The notes below the pieces were generated by a model, which saw nothing but the letters and a program-made list of their open reading frames with translations, was not told where the DNA came from and made no database searches. Shown in pieces: positions 20,571-30,700 of a stretch of 64,000 bases of DNA. This DNA comes from Heracleum sosnowskyi (taxonomy: Eukaryota; Streptophyta; Magnoliopsida; Apiales; Apiaceae). A program made the position numbers and the translations under genes. The DNA lies in assembly GCA_030848705.1 (NCBI GenBank), contig CM061236.1, positions 143,190,574 through 143,254,573 on the forward strand. Direction: 5' to 3'. How positions within the stretch are numbered: the first letter of the stretch is position 1; each line of letters opens with the position of its first letter.

Positions 20571-23189
20571 ATGCAGAAATCAAACAGTATCAAGATCCCA
20601 GCATTTGATAAAGAGAACTACAGCATTTGGAAAAGAAAAATCTTGTTGTTTATCAAAGCTGCAAATCCACTATACCCAGGTATACTCGAGAATGGTCCTT
20701 TCATTCCAAGAAAGGAAATTGAAGCCACAACAGTGAATGGTGAGATTATTCCTGCACATTGGGTTCCCAAAGATCCCTCAGAAATCTTGGAACCTGAAAA
20801 GGAGAAAATGGTGCTAGATGATCATTTGCAACTTATCTTGCTCGATTCTCTCACGCTGGATAAAGCCATGTGTGGAAGTGTGATAAGCTGCACATCAGCC
20901 AAGGAGATGTGGATCAGGTTAGCCTTACTCTGTGAAGGAAGTGAAAAGGTTAAGGGCAACCAAAGGCAAATTCTAATATCTCAATATGAGGCATTCATGG
21001 CCAAGCCTGGTGAAGACTTAACCTCCATGTTTGAAAGGTTCAGTAAGCTCTTAACTGAATTACAGATACATGGCAAGTACTATGACAGAAAAGAATTAAA
21101 TGTCAAGTTCCTGCTCACACTGCCTGATCACCTTGAACACAAGACAACAGCCATACGAGAAGGAAGAGATCTCAACACTATAACCTTTGAGACACTTTAT
21201 GGTATTCTGAAATCTTATGAACTCGAACTCTTTCAAAAGAGAGCCATACAAAGTGGAACAAGGAACAAGATGGCTAATATGTCAAGTGCCCTAGTAGCAC
21301 ATGTGCCAAGGATCACACATCCAAGTGAAGTACTACAGATCACACAATCAACCCCAACACAGACCTTGAAGATAGAAGAGGTGGTTGAAGATGATGAGAA
21401 AGTGGTACTACAGCTTAAAGATGTGGAAGATGAAGACTTCTACACAATGGAGGAACTGGAAAGCATGGACAACCCTACTATGGCTTACATGGCCAAAAAG
21501 TTCAAGAACTTTAGGTTCAAGAAGGATAGGTCATACAAGCCTCAAGGCCAAGCATCCAAGTTCAGCAAAGGAAGCTCATCAAAGGCTGCTGTGGGAAGTT
21601 CAACCAAAGGAGGATACAAAACTGGATTTGTGGATAGATCAAAGTTCAAATGTTACAACTGTGGAGAACCTGGTCATTTTGCTACTGAATGCAAAAGACC
21701 CAAACAGGTTCAAAGATATGAGAAAGGAACTGGTGGATACTCCAAGAAAAATCAAGGTAGAGCCTATGTGGCTGAAGGAAAGTGTTGGGATGATTCTGAT
21801 GATGAAGAAGAGGAAGAATATGTCAACCTAGCTCTCATGGCTAGCACTGATGAGGTAGCATCAACACCTTCAAGTCAGGTACCTTCACTTGTCTTACTTG
21901 ATATGTCTACTGATGAGTATAAGAAAACCATTAAAGACTTAAGTGCTGAAATGTTCAATGTCTATACTAGCTTATCTGCTGCTAATGAGGAAATCTCTAG
22001 ACTAAGTAAGCTAAATGAAACACTTCAGTCTGAAAATGATTCTCTTGTTCTCAAAACCAGTTCACTAGGCTCTTTAGCTCAAGAGAATGCTAAACTTAAA
22101 AATGAATTAAAATGTGCTAAGGAGGTTGAGGAATTCCTGAGGAATGAGATTGCTGAAAATGAATTTAAGATTAAGGCCTATAGAAACTCATCAAAGATAG
22201 TTCAGGATTACAATGATAAGCATACAGAAAATCAGTCTGTTGGTATAGGTTTTTCTTATGGTAGAAGACCTGGAAAGGAAACTGTGATTCAAGATTGTCC
22301 TGGAATTGCTGCTGTCAAACCCACCATTCTCAAGAAAGTTAAAACTCCTATTTTCAAAGCTGCTGAAATTGAGTTTGATGAAGAAGCCATGCTCATCAAA
22401 CAAGAAATTCTTGATGAGGATGAAGGTGTTGACAGCACATTCAAGGAAGGAAAGGATACTGTCACAATCCCCAAGACAGTAAACTTACCAAGCAATCAGA
22501 CAGTAAGTTCAAAGGATGCTGTCACGATTGGCAAGACAGAATCTTTCAAAGATACTGTCAAGAATGATTCCAAGACAGTAACTTTCAAACCTTCTGTCAA
22601 GACAGTAGGAATAAAAGATACTGTCAAGGATAGTTCGACAGCAACTTCTGAACATACTGTCAATCCAGTAACTCCCAAGTCTAGAAACAGGAATGGTAAG
22701 GTAGGTGTCAATAAAGGAAATGGATACACTAATGTTGGAGGTGCTTCTAGGAAACTATGCAATAACTGTGGATCTACACATCACTTAACACATGTTTGTA
22801 AGAAACCAATTGAGGATAAGATCAATGCAACTGAACTCAATGGTAACTTACACAGAACCCCCCTTATGCATAGAACTATGAGTGTCTGTAATAACATTGA
22901 TTGTATGTCATGCAAAATCACTGCCATGAGTACATGCTTTAACTTACCTGTTCTCTCTACTGAAAAATGCTCATACCTAAACACTGTTGAGACTTCTGAG
23001 CCTGCTGGCAACAACAAAAAGGCTTCATCCACTAAGAAAAGGACCAAGTCCAATTCTAAACCTAAGTGGGTGAAAAGAGAAGTCAAACAGGAAGTCTTTG
23101 ATAATGCTTGTGAAGTTGTGACTGAAAGAAACTCAGGAAACACTGAAACTGCAGGACCCAACAAAGATTGGGTACCATATGCAACTTAG
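20571..23189 (+). CDS. gag: Element A Gag with extended tail
   Basis: 872 residues from ATG 20571; the frame is open further upstream into the LTR, but this ATG matches the N termini of the related elements (SIKIPAFDKENYSIWKRK). Residues about 1-240 are the copia Gag (UBN2/DUF4219-type) region. A CCHC zinc knuckle CYNCGEPGHFATEC is at 361-374, typical of nucleocapsid, and a second CCHC, CNNCGSTHHLTHVC, at 730-743. Between them lies a coiled-coil stretch (about 480-540) and a tail rich in Lys-Asp-Thr-Val units (about 620-700) encoded by the CTGTC/GACAG repeat. The frame ends in TAG at 23187 and pol continues in the same frame. Role: forms the cytoplasmic virus-like particle and binds the RNA. 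Long Gag tails are typical of Sireviruses. Confidence 0.9.
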   Translation: MQKSNSIKIPAFDKENYSIWKRKILLFIKAANPLYPGILENGPFIPRKEIEATTVNGEIIPAHWVPKDPSEILEPEKEKMVLDDHLQLILLDSLTLDKAMCGSVISCTSAKEMWIRLALLCEGSEKVKGNQRQILISQYEAFMAKPGEDLTSMFERFSKLLTELQIHGKYYDRKELNVKFLLTLPDHLEHKTTAIREGRDLNTITFETLYGILKSYELELFQKRAIQSGTRNKMANMSSALVAHVPRITHPSEVLQITQSTPTQTLKIEEVVEDDEKVVLQLKDVEDEDFYTMEELESMDNPTMAYMAKKFKNFRFKKDRSYKPQGQASKFSKGSSSKAAVGSSTKGGYKTGFVDRSKFKCYNCGEPGHFATECKRPKQVQRYEKGTGGYSKKNQGRAYVAEGKCWDDSDDEEEEEYVNLALMASTDEVASTPSSQVPSLVLLDMSTDEYKKTIKDLSAEMFNVYTSLSAANEEISRLSKLNETLQSENDSLVLKTSSLGSLAQENAKLKNELKCAKEVEEFLRNEIAENEFKIKAYRNSSKIVQDYNDKHTENQSVGIGFSYGRRPGKETVIQDCPGIAAVKPTILKKVKTPIFKAAEIEFDEEAMLIKQEILDEDEGVDSTFKEGKDTVTIPKTVNLPSNQTVSSKDAVTIGKTESFKDTVKNDSKTVTFKPSVKTVGIKDTVKDSSTATSEHTVNPVTPKSRNRNGKVGVNKGNGYTNVGGASRKLCNNCGSTHHLTHVCKKPIEDKINATELNGNLHRTPLMHRTMSVCNNIDCMSCKITAMSTCFNLPVLSTEKCSYLNTVETSEPAGNNKKASSTKKRTKSNSKPKWVKREVKQEVFDNACEVVTERNSGNTETAGPNKDWVPYAT

Positions 23190-26100
23190 AAACATTCTGT
23201 TTTGCAGGGTAAGAAGAAAAATCAGGTCATGTGGATAATTCACAGTGGTTGCTCAAGACACATGACAGGTGATAAAGCCCTGCTATCACATTATGTAGAG
23301 AAAGCTGGCCCAATCATAACCTTTGGAGACAACAGCAAGGGTTACACAGTGGGATATGGCTGTCTGGAAATTGGAAATGTTGTCATTGAAGATATTGCTC
23401 TTGTGGATGGATTGAAGCACAACCTACTCAGTGTCAGCCAATTCAGTGACAGAGGATTTAAGGTTGACTTTGACATGATGGTGTGCAACATCTATCACAA
23501 GAAGGATGGAAGCCTCTCTCTAAAAGGGGTCAGAAAAGGAAGCTTGTTTGTTGCTGATCTAAGCTCAACAAAGAAGGATAAAGTTTACTGTTTTTACAGT
23601 AAAGCTACTGTTGGTGACAGTATGCTTTGGCACAGGAAGCTCTCACATCTCAACTTCAAGACAATGAATATTCTGATGAAGAAGGAGTTAGTGAGAGGTT
23701 TGCCCCAACAGGAATTCTGTCAAGAAGGACTGTGTGAAGATTGTCAAATGGGCAAACTGAGAAGAGCTGTGCACAAGTCCAAGCAAGTAAACACCAACAC
23801 AGAAGCACTCAAGTTAATTCACATGGACCTCTTTGGACCAGTCAATGTACCATCTATGGCCAGAAAGAGGTATGCCTTAGTAATGGTGGATGATTACTCA
23901 AGGTACACTTGGGTGAAATTTCTTGAATCCAAAGATGAAGCTGCTCAAGTGATTATTGATCAAGTCAGAGTTCTTGATAGAACCCCAAACTCAAAAGTTC
24001 AAATCTTGAGGAGTGACAATGGTACAGAATTCAGAAATGCCACACTTGGAAATTTCTGTAAAGATGAAGGAATTGTACAACAATTCTCTGCTGCAAGAAC
24101 TCCACAGCAGAATGGAGTTGTAGAAAGAAAGAACAGGACTCTCATTGAAGCAGCTAGAACTATGTTGCATGATGCTAAGTTGCCAACATATTTCTGGGCT
24201 GAAGCTATCAACACAGCTTGTTATACTCAGAACAGAACCATGATCAACAAAACTCATGCAAGTACTCCTTACTGTCTGTTAACTGGAAAGAAACCTACTG
24301 TCAAATATTTTCATGTGTTTGGGAGCAAATGCTTTATGATGAAAGACAACCATGAGAAGAAAGGAAAATTTGACACCAAGGCTTTTGAAGGACTATTCAT
24401 GGGTTACAGCACAGAAAGGACTGCCTACAGAGTTTATGTTATGGAACACAGGATTATTGAAGAAAGTGTTAATGTCACATTTGATGAAACCAAGTTTCCA
24501 GGACTGCATGAAGAAGGAAAGATGCAGACATTCAGATTTGAGAATCAAGGATACCTGGAAGCTGAGGAGATTGTAGATGAAGATCCTAGTTTCACTCAAA
24601 TTGTTGAAGTTGACAAAGATGCTGTCAACACCACTACTGTCAATCAAACTCCAGCTCAATCACACACCATAACATCTAACATTCAGAACAGTGATGACTC
24701 TGGAGACAATGAAGAACATGGTGGAGACAATGGAATTGATGAGCATTCAACTCAACAAGCTGAAGCAAGTGTTCCTGTTCAATCAAGTAGCTTGCCCAGA
24801 ATCACCAGGTGGACCAAGGATCACACAAATGACCTTATCATTGGTGATCCTAATTCTGGAGTGAGGACAAGGAACAAAGTCTCTGCTGACAGCATGTTCT
24901 CATGCTTCCTGTCACAAATGGAACCCAAGACAATTGATGAAGCATTGTTGGACTCTGACTGGGTGATAGCCATGCAAGAAGAGCTAAATCAGTTTGAAAG
25001 AAACAATGTATGGAAATTGGTTCCAAGACCTAAGGGAAAGTCAGTTATTGAGACCAAGTGGGTTTTCAGAAACAAACTTGATGAAAATGGATTGGTGACA
25101 AGGAACAAAGCAAGGCTAGTGGCTAAAGGTTACTGTCAACAGGAGGGAATAGATTATAATGAGACATTTGCTCCTGTTGCCAGACTTGAAGCTATAAGAA
25201 TCTTTCTAGCTTATGCTGCACACTGCAACTTCAAAGTATTTCAGATGGATGTCAAAAGTGCCTTTCTAAATGGAGAGCTGGAAGAAGAAGTGTATGTGGA
25301 ACAGCCACCAGGGTTTGAGGATGCTGAAATGCATAATTTTGTGTACAAACTCTTCAAAGCTTTGTATGGACTAAAGCAAGCACCCAGGGCTTGGTATGAC
25401 ACACTTTCCACCTTTCTTCTGGAAAACCAGTTTACCAGAGGAGTTGTGGACAAGACACTTTTCTACAAGCATCATGGCAAGGACATCATTCTGGTACAAA
25501 TCTATGTGGATGATATCATTTTTGGTTCTACAAATGAGAAGCTGTGTGAGAAGTTTTCCCATCTCATGAGTAACAAATATGAGATGAGTATGATGGGAGA
25601 ATTGTCATTCTTTCTAGGGTTACAAATTCTTCAACAAACTGATGGAATCTTCATAAGTCAAGCTAAGTATATCAAGGAACTTCTCAAAAAGTTCAACTTG
25701 GAAGATTCATCTCCTGCAAGGACACCAATGTCCACAGCAACTAGTCTGGATCTTGATCCTAAAGGAAAGAAAGTTGACTCAAGCACTTATAGAGGCATGG
25801 TAGGATCCCTCCTATACCTAACTGCTAGCAGACCTGACATCATGTTTGCTACATGTCTTTGTGCAAGGTTTCAAAGTGATCCAAAGGAGTCACACTTGGT
25901 AGCCATCAAGAGAATCTTTAGATACTTAAAAGGCACTCCTAACCTAGGCCTTTGGTATCCTAAGAATACTGGATTTGATCTAATTGGTTACTCAGACTCA
26001 GACTATGCTGGATGCAAGATTGACAGAAAGAGTACTACTGGTAGCTGTCAATTTCTTGGTGGAAGATTGGTCTCATGGTTTAGCAAGAAGCAGCATTCAG

Positions 26101-26450
26101 TTTCTACCTCAACTGCAGAAGCTGAGTACATTGCTGCAGGCAGTTGCTGTGCACAAATTCTATGGATGAAAAGTCAACTTCTAGATTATGGTCTAGTGTT
26201 AAGAGAAATTCCTATTTACTGTGACAACACTAGTGCCATAGCCATCTCAGACAATCCAGTTCAACACTCTAGGACAAAGCACATTGATATAAGACATCAC
26301 TTTATCAGAGAGCATGTTGAACAAGGAACTGTGAAGCTGATTTATGTCCCAACTGACAAGCAACTTGCTGACATCTTCACTAAGCCATTGGATGAAGCAA
26401 CCTTCAACAGGTTGGTAAGTGAATTGGGAATGCTGAATCTGGTATGTTAA
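23190..26450 (+). CDS. pol: Element A Pol polyprotein: protease, integrase, reverse transcriptase, RNase H
   Basis: Open from the codon after the Gag TAG to TAA at 26448; counted from 23202 it has 1082 residues. Protease signature IIHSGCSRHMTGD: the catalytic Asp expected before Ser-Gly is His (CAC at 23241-23243). Integrase has the zinc-binding region (WHRKLSHLN... CEDC) and D209, D272, E308, giving the D-35-E spacing. Reverse transcriptase has YVDD near residue 768 and the copia blocks KARLVAKGYCQQEGIDY and VKSAFLNGELEEEVYVEQP. RNase H has DSDYAGC, STAEAEY and YCDNTSA. Expression could be by readthrough of TAG or by splicing at TTGCAG|GG (23202-23208). With the altered protease this copy probably cannot mature its own particles. 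Confidence 0.92.
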   Translation, partial: KHSVLQGKKKNQVMWIIHSGCSRHMTGDKALLSHYVEKAGPIITFGDNSKGYTVGYGCLEIGNVVIEDIALVDGLKHNLLSVSQFSDRGFKVDFDMMVCNIYHKKDGSLSLKGVRKGSLFVADLSSTKKDKVYCFYSKATVGDSMLWHRKLSHLNFKTMNILMKKELVRGLPQQEFCQEGLCEDCQMGKLRRAVHKSKQVNTNTEALKLIHMDLFGPVNVPSMARKRYALVMVDDYSRYTWVKFLESKDEAAQVIIDQVRVLDRTPNSKVQILRSDNGTEFRNATLGNFCKDEGIVQQFSAARTPQQNGVVERKNRTLIEAARTMLHDAKLPTYFWAEAINTACYTQNRTMINKTHASTPYCLLTGKKPTVKYFHVFGSKCFMMKDNHEKKGKFDTKAFEGLFMGYSTERTAYRVYVMEHRIIEESVNVTFDETKFPGLHEEGKMQTFRFENQGYLEAEEIVDEDPSFTQIVEVDKDAVNTTTVNQTPAQSHTITSNIQNSDDSGDNEEHGGDNGIDEHSTQQAEASVPVQSSSLPRITRWTKDHTNDLIIGDPNSGVRTRNKVSADSMFSCFLSQMEPKTIDEALLDSDWVIAMQEELNQFERNNVWKLVPRPKGKSVIETKWVFRNKLDENGLVTRNKARLVAKGYCQQEGIDYNETFAPVARLEAIRIFLAYAAHCNFKVFQMDVKSAFLNGELEEEVYVEQPPGFEDAEMHNFVYKLFKALYGLKQAPRAWYDTLSTFLLENQFTRGVVDKTLFYKHHGKDIILVQIYVDDIIFGSTNEKLCEKFSHLMSNKYEMSMMGELSFFLGLQILQQTDGIFISQAKYIKELLKKFNLEDSSPARTPMSTATSLDLDPKGKKVDSSTYRGMVGSLLYLTASRPDIMFATCLCARFQSDPKESHLVAIKRIFRYLKGTPNLGLWYPKNTGFDLIGYSDSDYAGCKIDRKSTTGSCQFLGGRLVSWFSKKQHSVSTSTAEAEYIAAGSCCAQILWMKSQLLDYGLVLREIPIYCDNTSAIAISDNPVQHSRTKHIDIRHHFIREHVEQGTVKLIYVPTDKQLADIFTKPLDEATFNRLVSELGMLNLVC

Positions 26451-26804
26451 TTTTACTAAGGTTTCTAAATTTTCAATTCTTATTGAAGCTCATGACAGCA
26501 ACTTCAAACCTGCTGTCAAGAGAAGTTACTGTCTACTTGGTTTATGTCTGTTATGTGACAGCATGTGTTGATTTGACTTCTCATGTCAGTATTTTGTGCC
26601 AGTCTCATACTTTTAAACCGTGTATGACTTTAATGTGGTTATCCGTTAAGTTTGAGAGTTAAAAATCTGTTCCATTGGACTTTCACACTCTTTTGCATTA
26701 ATCTGTAGGATTAAAGGAGGACACGACCATTAATTACTTTTGTGGTAGTTGTATGGGTACTCTAACTGTTGACCATTAGACTTTAATCCTTAGACGGTTT
26801 TGCC
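26451..26804 (+). other. Element A pol-envelope spacer, first part
   Basis: No long frame. Four CTGTC/GACAG words lie at about 26489-26560. The rest is moderate-complexity sequence leading to a TATA-like box. Confidence 0.7.
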
Positions 26805-26811
26805 TATAAAT
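26805..26811 (+). promoter_or_regulatory. TATA-like box before the small ORF in element A
   Basis: TATAAAT lies 45 bases upstream of the ATG of the small acidic ORF and matches the plant TATA consensus. This would give a short leader of about 20 bases. Could be an internal promoter for the 3' ORFs; no transcript evidence. Confidence 0.4.
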
Positions 26812-26855
26812 TATCCTTAGGTTTCACCAGTCTGCTCTCAGTTTTAAAGTGAATA

Positions 26856-27116
26856 ATGGAAAACAAAGTAGGAATCGAAGTTGGTCTAAAGAAGTGTGAT
26901 AGTGAACCCTACAATGAAGAGATTGAGGAGCTCTTCGAGGTGCTTTTGGATGCCCTCGATGAGATAGACGAGGAAAAGGAGGCCAAGGCTAAGGAAGAGG
27001 AGGCCAAGGCTGTGGAAGAAGAGAAGGAGCTTCAGGCACTTCTTGAAAAAGAAGGCCGCTCTGAAGAAGAGATTAAGGAAGAAGTCTTAGAACTAGTTGA
27101 TAAAATCATAGAATGA
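26856..27116 (+). CDS. Small Glu/Lys-rich acidic ORF between pol and envelope-like region
   Basis: 86 residues from ATG 26856 to TGA. Residues 20-86 are almost wholly acidic/helical (EELFEVLLDALDEIDEEKEA, then repeated KEEEAKA units), predicted by eye as a charged coiled coil. I do not recognise the family. There is no counterpart at the same place in element B. Preceded by a TATA-like box. The purine-rich codons could also arise by chance from low-complexity DNA, so it is hypothetical. Confidence 0.45.
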   Translation: MENKVGIEVGLKKCDSEPYNEEIEELFEVLLDALDEIDEEKEAKAKEEEAKAVEEEKELQALLEKEGRSEEEIKEEVLELVDKIIE

Positions 27117-27783
27117 TGTACTCAATGTTCAATTTTAATGATTTTATTAATAATAATAAAAGTTCCTGTTTATGTGGTTACTGAGTTTATGACTTGTCGG
27201 TGTAACTTGTTTAATATTTATGTTTGAAAGATTACATTGCTAAATTCATATTCTGTTAATTTTAAGGTTAAGTATATGAGCAACGCATCCTAATTAGTTC
27301 AAGACAGAAACAATTTCCCATTTAAATTACTGTCACAAAGAAGGATACTGTCCTGTGTCTCTTGACAGCAACCTTCTTGACAGCAGGGAAAGACTTTCTG
27401 TCACGACCTTTAAAGGATACTGTCACTCAAATGCTTAACGGTGACAACAAGTTTTTGCGCAATAGTTGCTGTCGCGCAAAACCTACTGTCACCACCACTT
27501 CTTACTGACAGATTGTTTCTAGCGCACAGGTTACTGTCAACAATAGTGGACCGTTGTAATTGGATATTCACCCCACGATTGACAGTGAATAACGGGCAGT
27601 AACTCACGTGTTAAGAGAGTGGGTTAAGACACGTCCTTTAACTCCACTTTTTGAGCAAACGTTTGAGATACCCATATTTATTCTCCAGTTACTCCGACAT
27701 ATCACTCTCACAAAACTCAAGGCAAAATACTTTTCTTCAAGCAAACAGCTACTTTCTCACTTTCTTCTTTTCTTGAAATCTCC
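27117..27783 (+). other. Element A spacer with dense CTGTC/GACAG block
   Basis: Between 27302 and 27585 I count 12 CTGTC/GACAG pentamers in both orientations. The final 150 bases before the next ATG are pyrimidine-rich, as expected for a leader (CTTTCTTCTTTTCTTG). No gene. Confidence 0.75.
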
Positions 27784-30700
27784 ATGGCCCCCAAACAGTC
27801 TCTCTCTCAAACAAACTTTGCTGGCATCTTTTCCCCAAATGATGCTGGTGAAGGTTTCAAAGGACTGGTGTTTTTCTTGAACAAGTCCTATCTTCGTTCA
27901 GCCATTACCTCAATTCCACATCTCGACCTAGACAAACTTGAGGAATTTTGGCGAACTGCTGTTGCTCTAACTGTGGGTGAAACCCCAGCTATTCAATTCA
28001 CGATTAATGGGCAACAATACATTCTCACAGCTGAGGTCATCAATACTGCTCTTGGAATTACACTGGAAGAAGGACAAAACTTTGCTCCACTTGCTAATGA
28101 TGACACTCTGAAGAAGCTCTTCTTGAAGATTGGGTATGCAGGCCCTATTCTCGAAGAGGGAACAACCAAGTGGTACCCGTCTGGTGAAATGGACAGGAAG
28201 TATCTAAGGAAGGAGTGGAGCATGATATTTGATGCAATGGTCAAGGTGTTCTCTACTAAGTCCACAGGCTGGAATGGGATACCCTCCTCCATCAAGAAAC
28301 TGACACATTCTCTTGTCCATGGATACAAGGTGAATGTTGGAACTCTCCTCATGGCACAACTCACAGCTGCCATAGGTAAGAAGGTATCACTCTACCCTCG
28401 CTTTCTTATGATGTGTATCAATTCTTTCTGTGATTTTAATAATGATGCCCCTCGTCTAGAGGTTTGCTCTGTCTTGAAAAAGAACACACACACACACTGT
28501 TATCTTCACAGGATCTAAATGCACATATTCCACTTTGCTTCACTCAGCACATGGTTGATCAAGTGTCCAACCTTGATTATCCATTACCTACTGGTTATGA
28601 TTCTTTTTCTCTTGAGGATGAAGCTGAATTAGACCCAAATTCAGTTAACCCACATTCAACACCATACACTCAGCCTAGGCCCTCTAGACTTCCCAAAGCC
28701 CAAAGAGAAGCCTTGCAAGAATCCAGAAAAAGATCCTTAGAAGCTGATGTTGGTGGTAGCTCTGTTAGTCAAGAGGGAGACACTGCACCTAGTGCAGCAA
28801 ATAAGGAAGGTAGTCACACAGAACCCACAGTGGTTCCCCCTGAGCCTAAGAAGAAGAGAGCTAGGAGGACCAAAACCACTGTCAGCCACCCTGCAGTCTC
28901 CCAAAAGACTGTAGAGGAAACCAGGGAAATAAACTCCTCCCTAGATGTGCCTTCTCAACAAGGTGCTTCTATTGAAATTGGTCTGTCTCCCAAGGCACCC
29001 TGTACAGAGTCTGCACAAACTCATGGTTCCCAACCTGAGATACCCCCACTTGAAGAAACACACAGTGAGTTAGGGCACAGTGAGGATTTCTCTACTCCTA
29101 TTGATGGTTCACATGTTTCATCTGTGAATCAGCCCCCACTCTCTACTACACTTTCACCTTCTTCCTTCCCTACACATTCTTTTGTTTCTTCTCCACAACC
29201 TAGAGAAGGGGACAGTCCCAACCCTTCAGGTTTTGATCATCCATCTCCAATCATGGATGAGCCCCCATCTAGTGGTCCACAAGAACCCATTTCTCAAAGT
29301 GAGATGGACACCACTCCTCCAAACACTGAGCTAGGGCAAAGTGGTATTTTGTCAGAAAATGAAACAGCCAACACTTTGTCTGATCTCCAAGGAGCATCTT
29401 ACCTTCAGGAAGATGCTGTCACAGCCTCTGTTGCTGTCAAAGACACTGGGGATGCTACTGTCCTGGACACAGCTACTGTCAAAGGTGGAGAGAAAGATAC
29501 TGTCACTACAGAACCTACTGTCACTCCACCTCCCAAAGATGCTGTCATGCCAGAACCTGCTGTCCAGACTCCAACTGACAGTACCATTCCTACTCAAGAT
29601 GCTGTCCAGCCTTCCCAGCCTAATTTTGATGCTGTACTTGTTGAGGATGCCTCTGATGATGACCTACCTCTTGCCAAACTCCTAAAGGTACATTCTAAAT
29701 CTTCTCCTTCCATGCATGTTAGTACTGCTCATACCCATGCATCTAGGTTGAGTGAGGGTGTGCAAAAGAAAAGAGAGATAAAAGAAAAGAGAGGTGAGCA
29801 TAAAAATGAGAGGCAGCCAAATGAGCTGGCAAAAGGAGAGGGACTTGAGCATGTCCAGAGAGATATTGAGGGAGCCCACACTATTCAGGCACTAGGCCTT
29901 GAGAGTCAAACTGTGAGGGGTGATGAGATCACTCAAAAACACCCTGAGAGTGTGAGAACCCCCATAGCCTCTAAGCCCCTGTCTTTTCCTTCCCCTCCAA
30001 GAAGGTTAAGGTCTGGTGGCCCTCTGCTACTTTTGGTAACAGGATTGCAGCTCTTGAAGGACAGTGTGTTACTTTGGACTCCAAACTGGACTCTCTCTCT
30101 CAACTGGTGGTTGATGGTTTTGCTGCTACTCAACTCTCTATTCAGTTCCTTACTGACCTGGTAGCTGCCAACTCAACTAAGGGGGAGAAGGTAGCAAGAT
30201 CAGAATCATTGCCTATTCAAGAATCAGGTGGAACTCAGGGGGAGCCTATAGCTGTGAAGACCAGAGGGGGAGCTAAAAGGAAAGCAATGTCTAAGGGGGA
30301 GCAAGTCAAACCAAGCAGTGCAAAACCACAGGATAAAGCTGAAAAGCCTGTTGAAGTGGAAATGGATGGAGAAAGGGTGTTAATGTCAAAGGAAACTCAA
30401 GATGCATTGCAAAGAAGACCTGCATCTAGACATCCAATCTTGCCTCCTGTGGTGATTAGAGAACCAACTCAAGAAACTGCTCTACAGAAGAAATGGAGAG
30501 AAATGGAGGAACAAAACAAACTTGGGAAATGTAAAGGGAAACTGCCTGAATCCATTCATGGTGGAATAATATGGACAAATGGCACTGAATTTGATCAAGA
30601 GGAAGCCAATGTCTTGATGGTGGATTACAGGGAGAGCACATTACACGACCATGACAGTAAGTTTAGCAGTTTGGTGGAAGAAGCAATGAATGCTCCTAGC

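Noticed and set aside
29352..29597. Minus-strand open frames over the CTGTC block (also 31366-31740 and 22289-22495)
   Set aside because: They arise because the repeated word lacks stops on the reverse strand; no independent coding evidence.
30030..30164. Leu/Val-rich stretch that looks like a membrane segment at the end of the middle envelope-like frame of A
   Set aside because: The hydrophobic part lies after the frameshift near 30020 in the wrong frame; the right frame there reads as a polar coiled coil.
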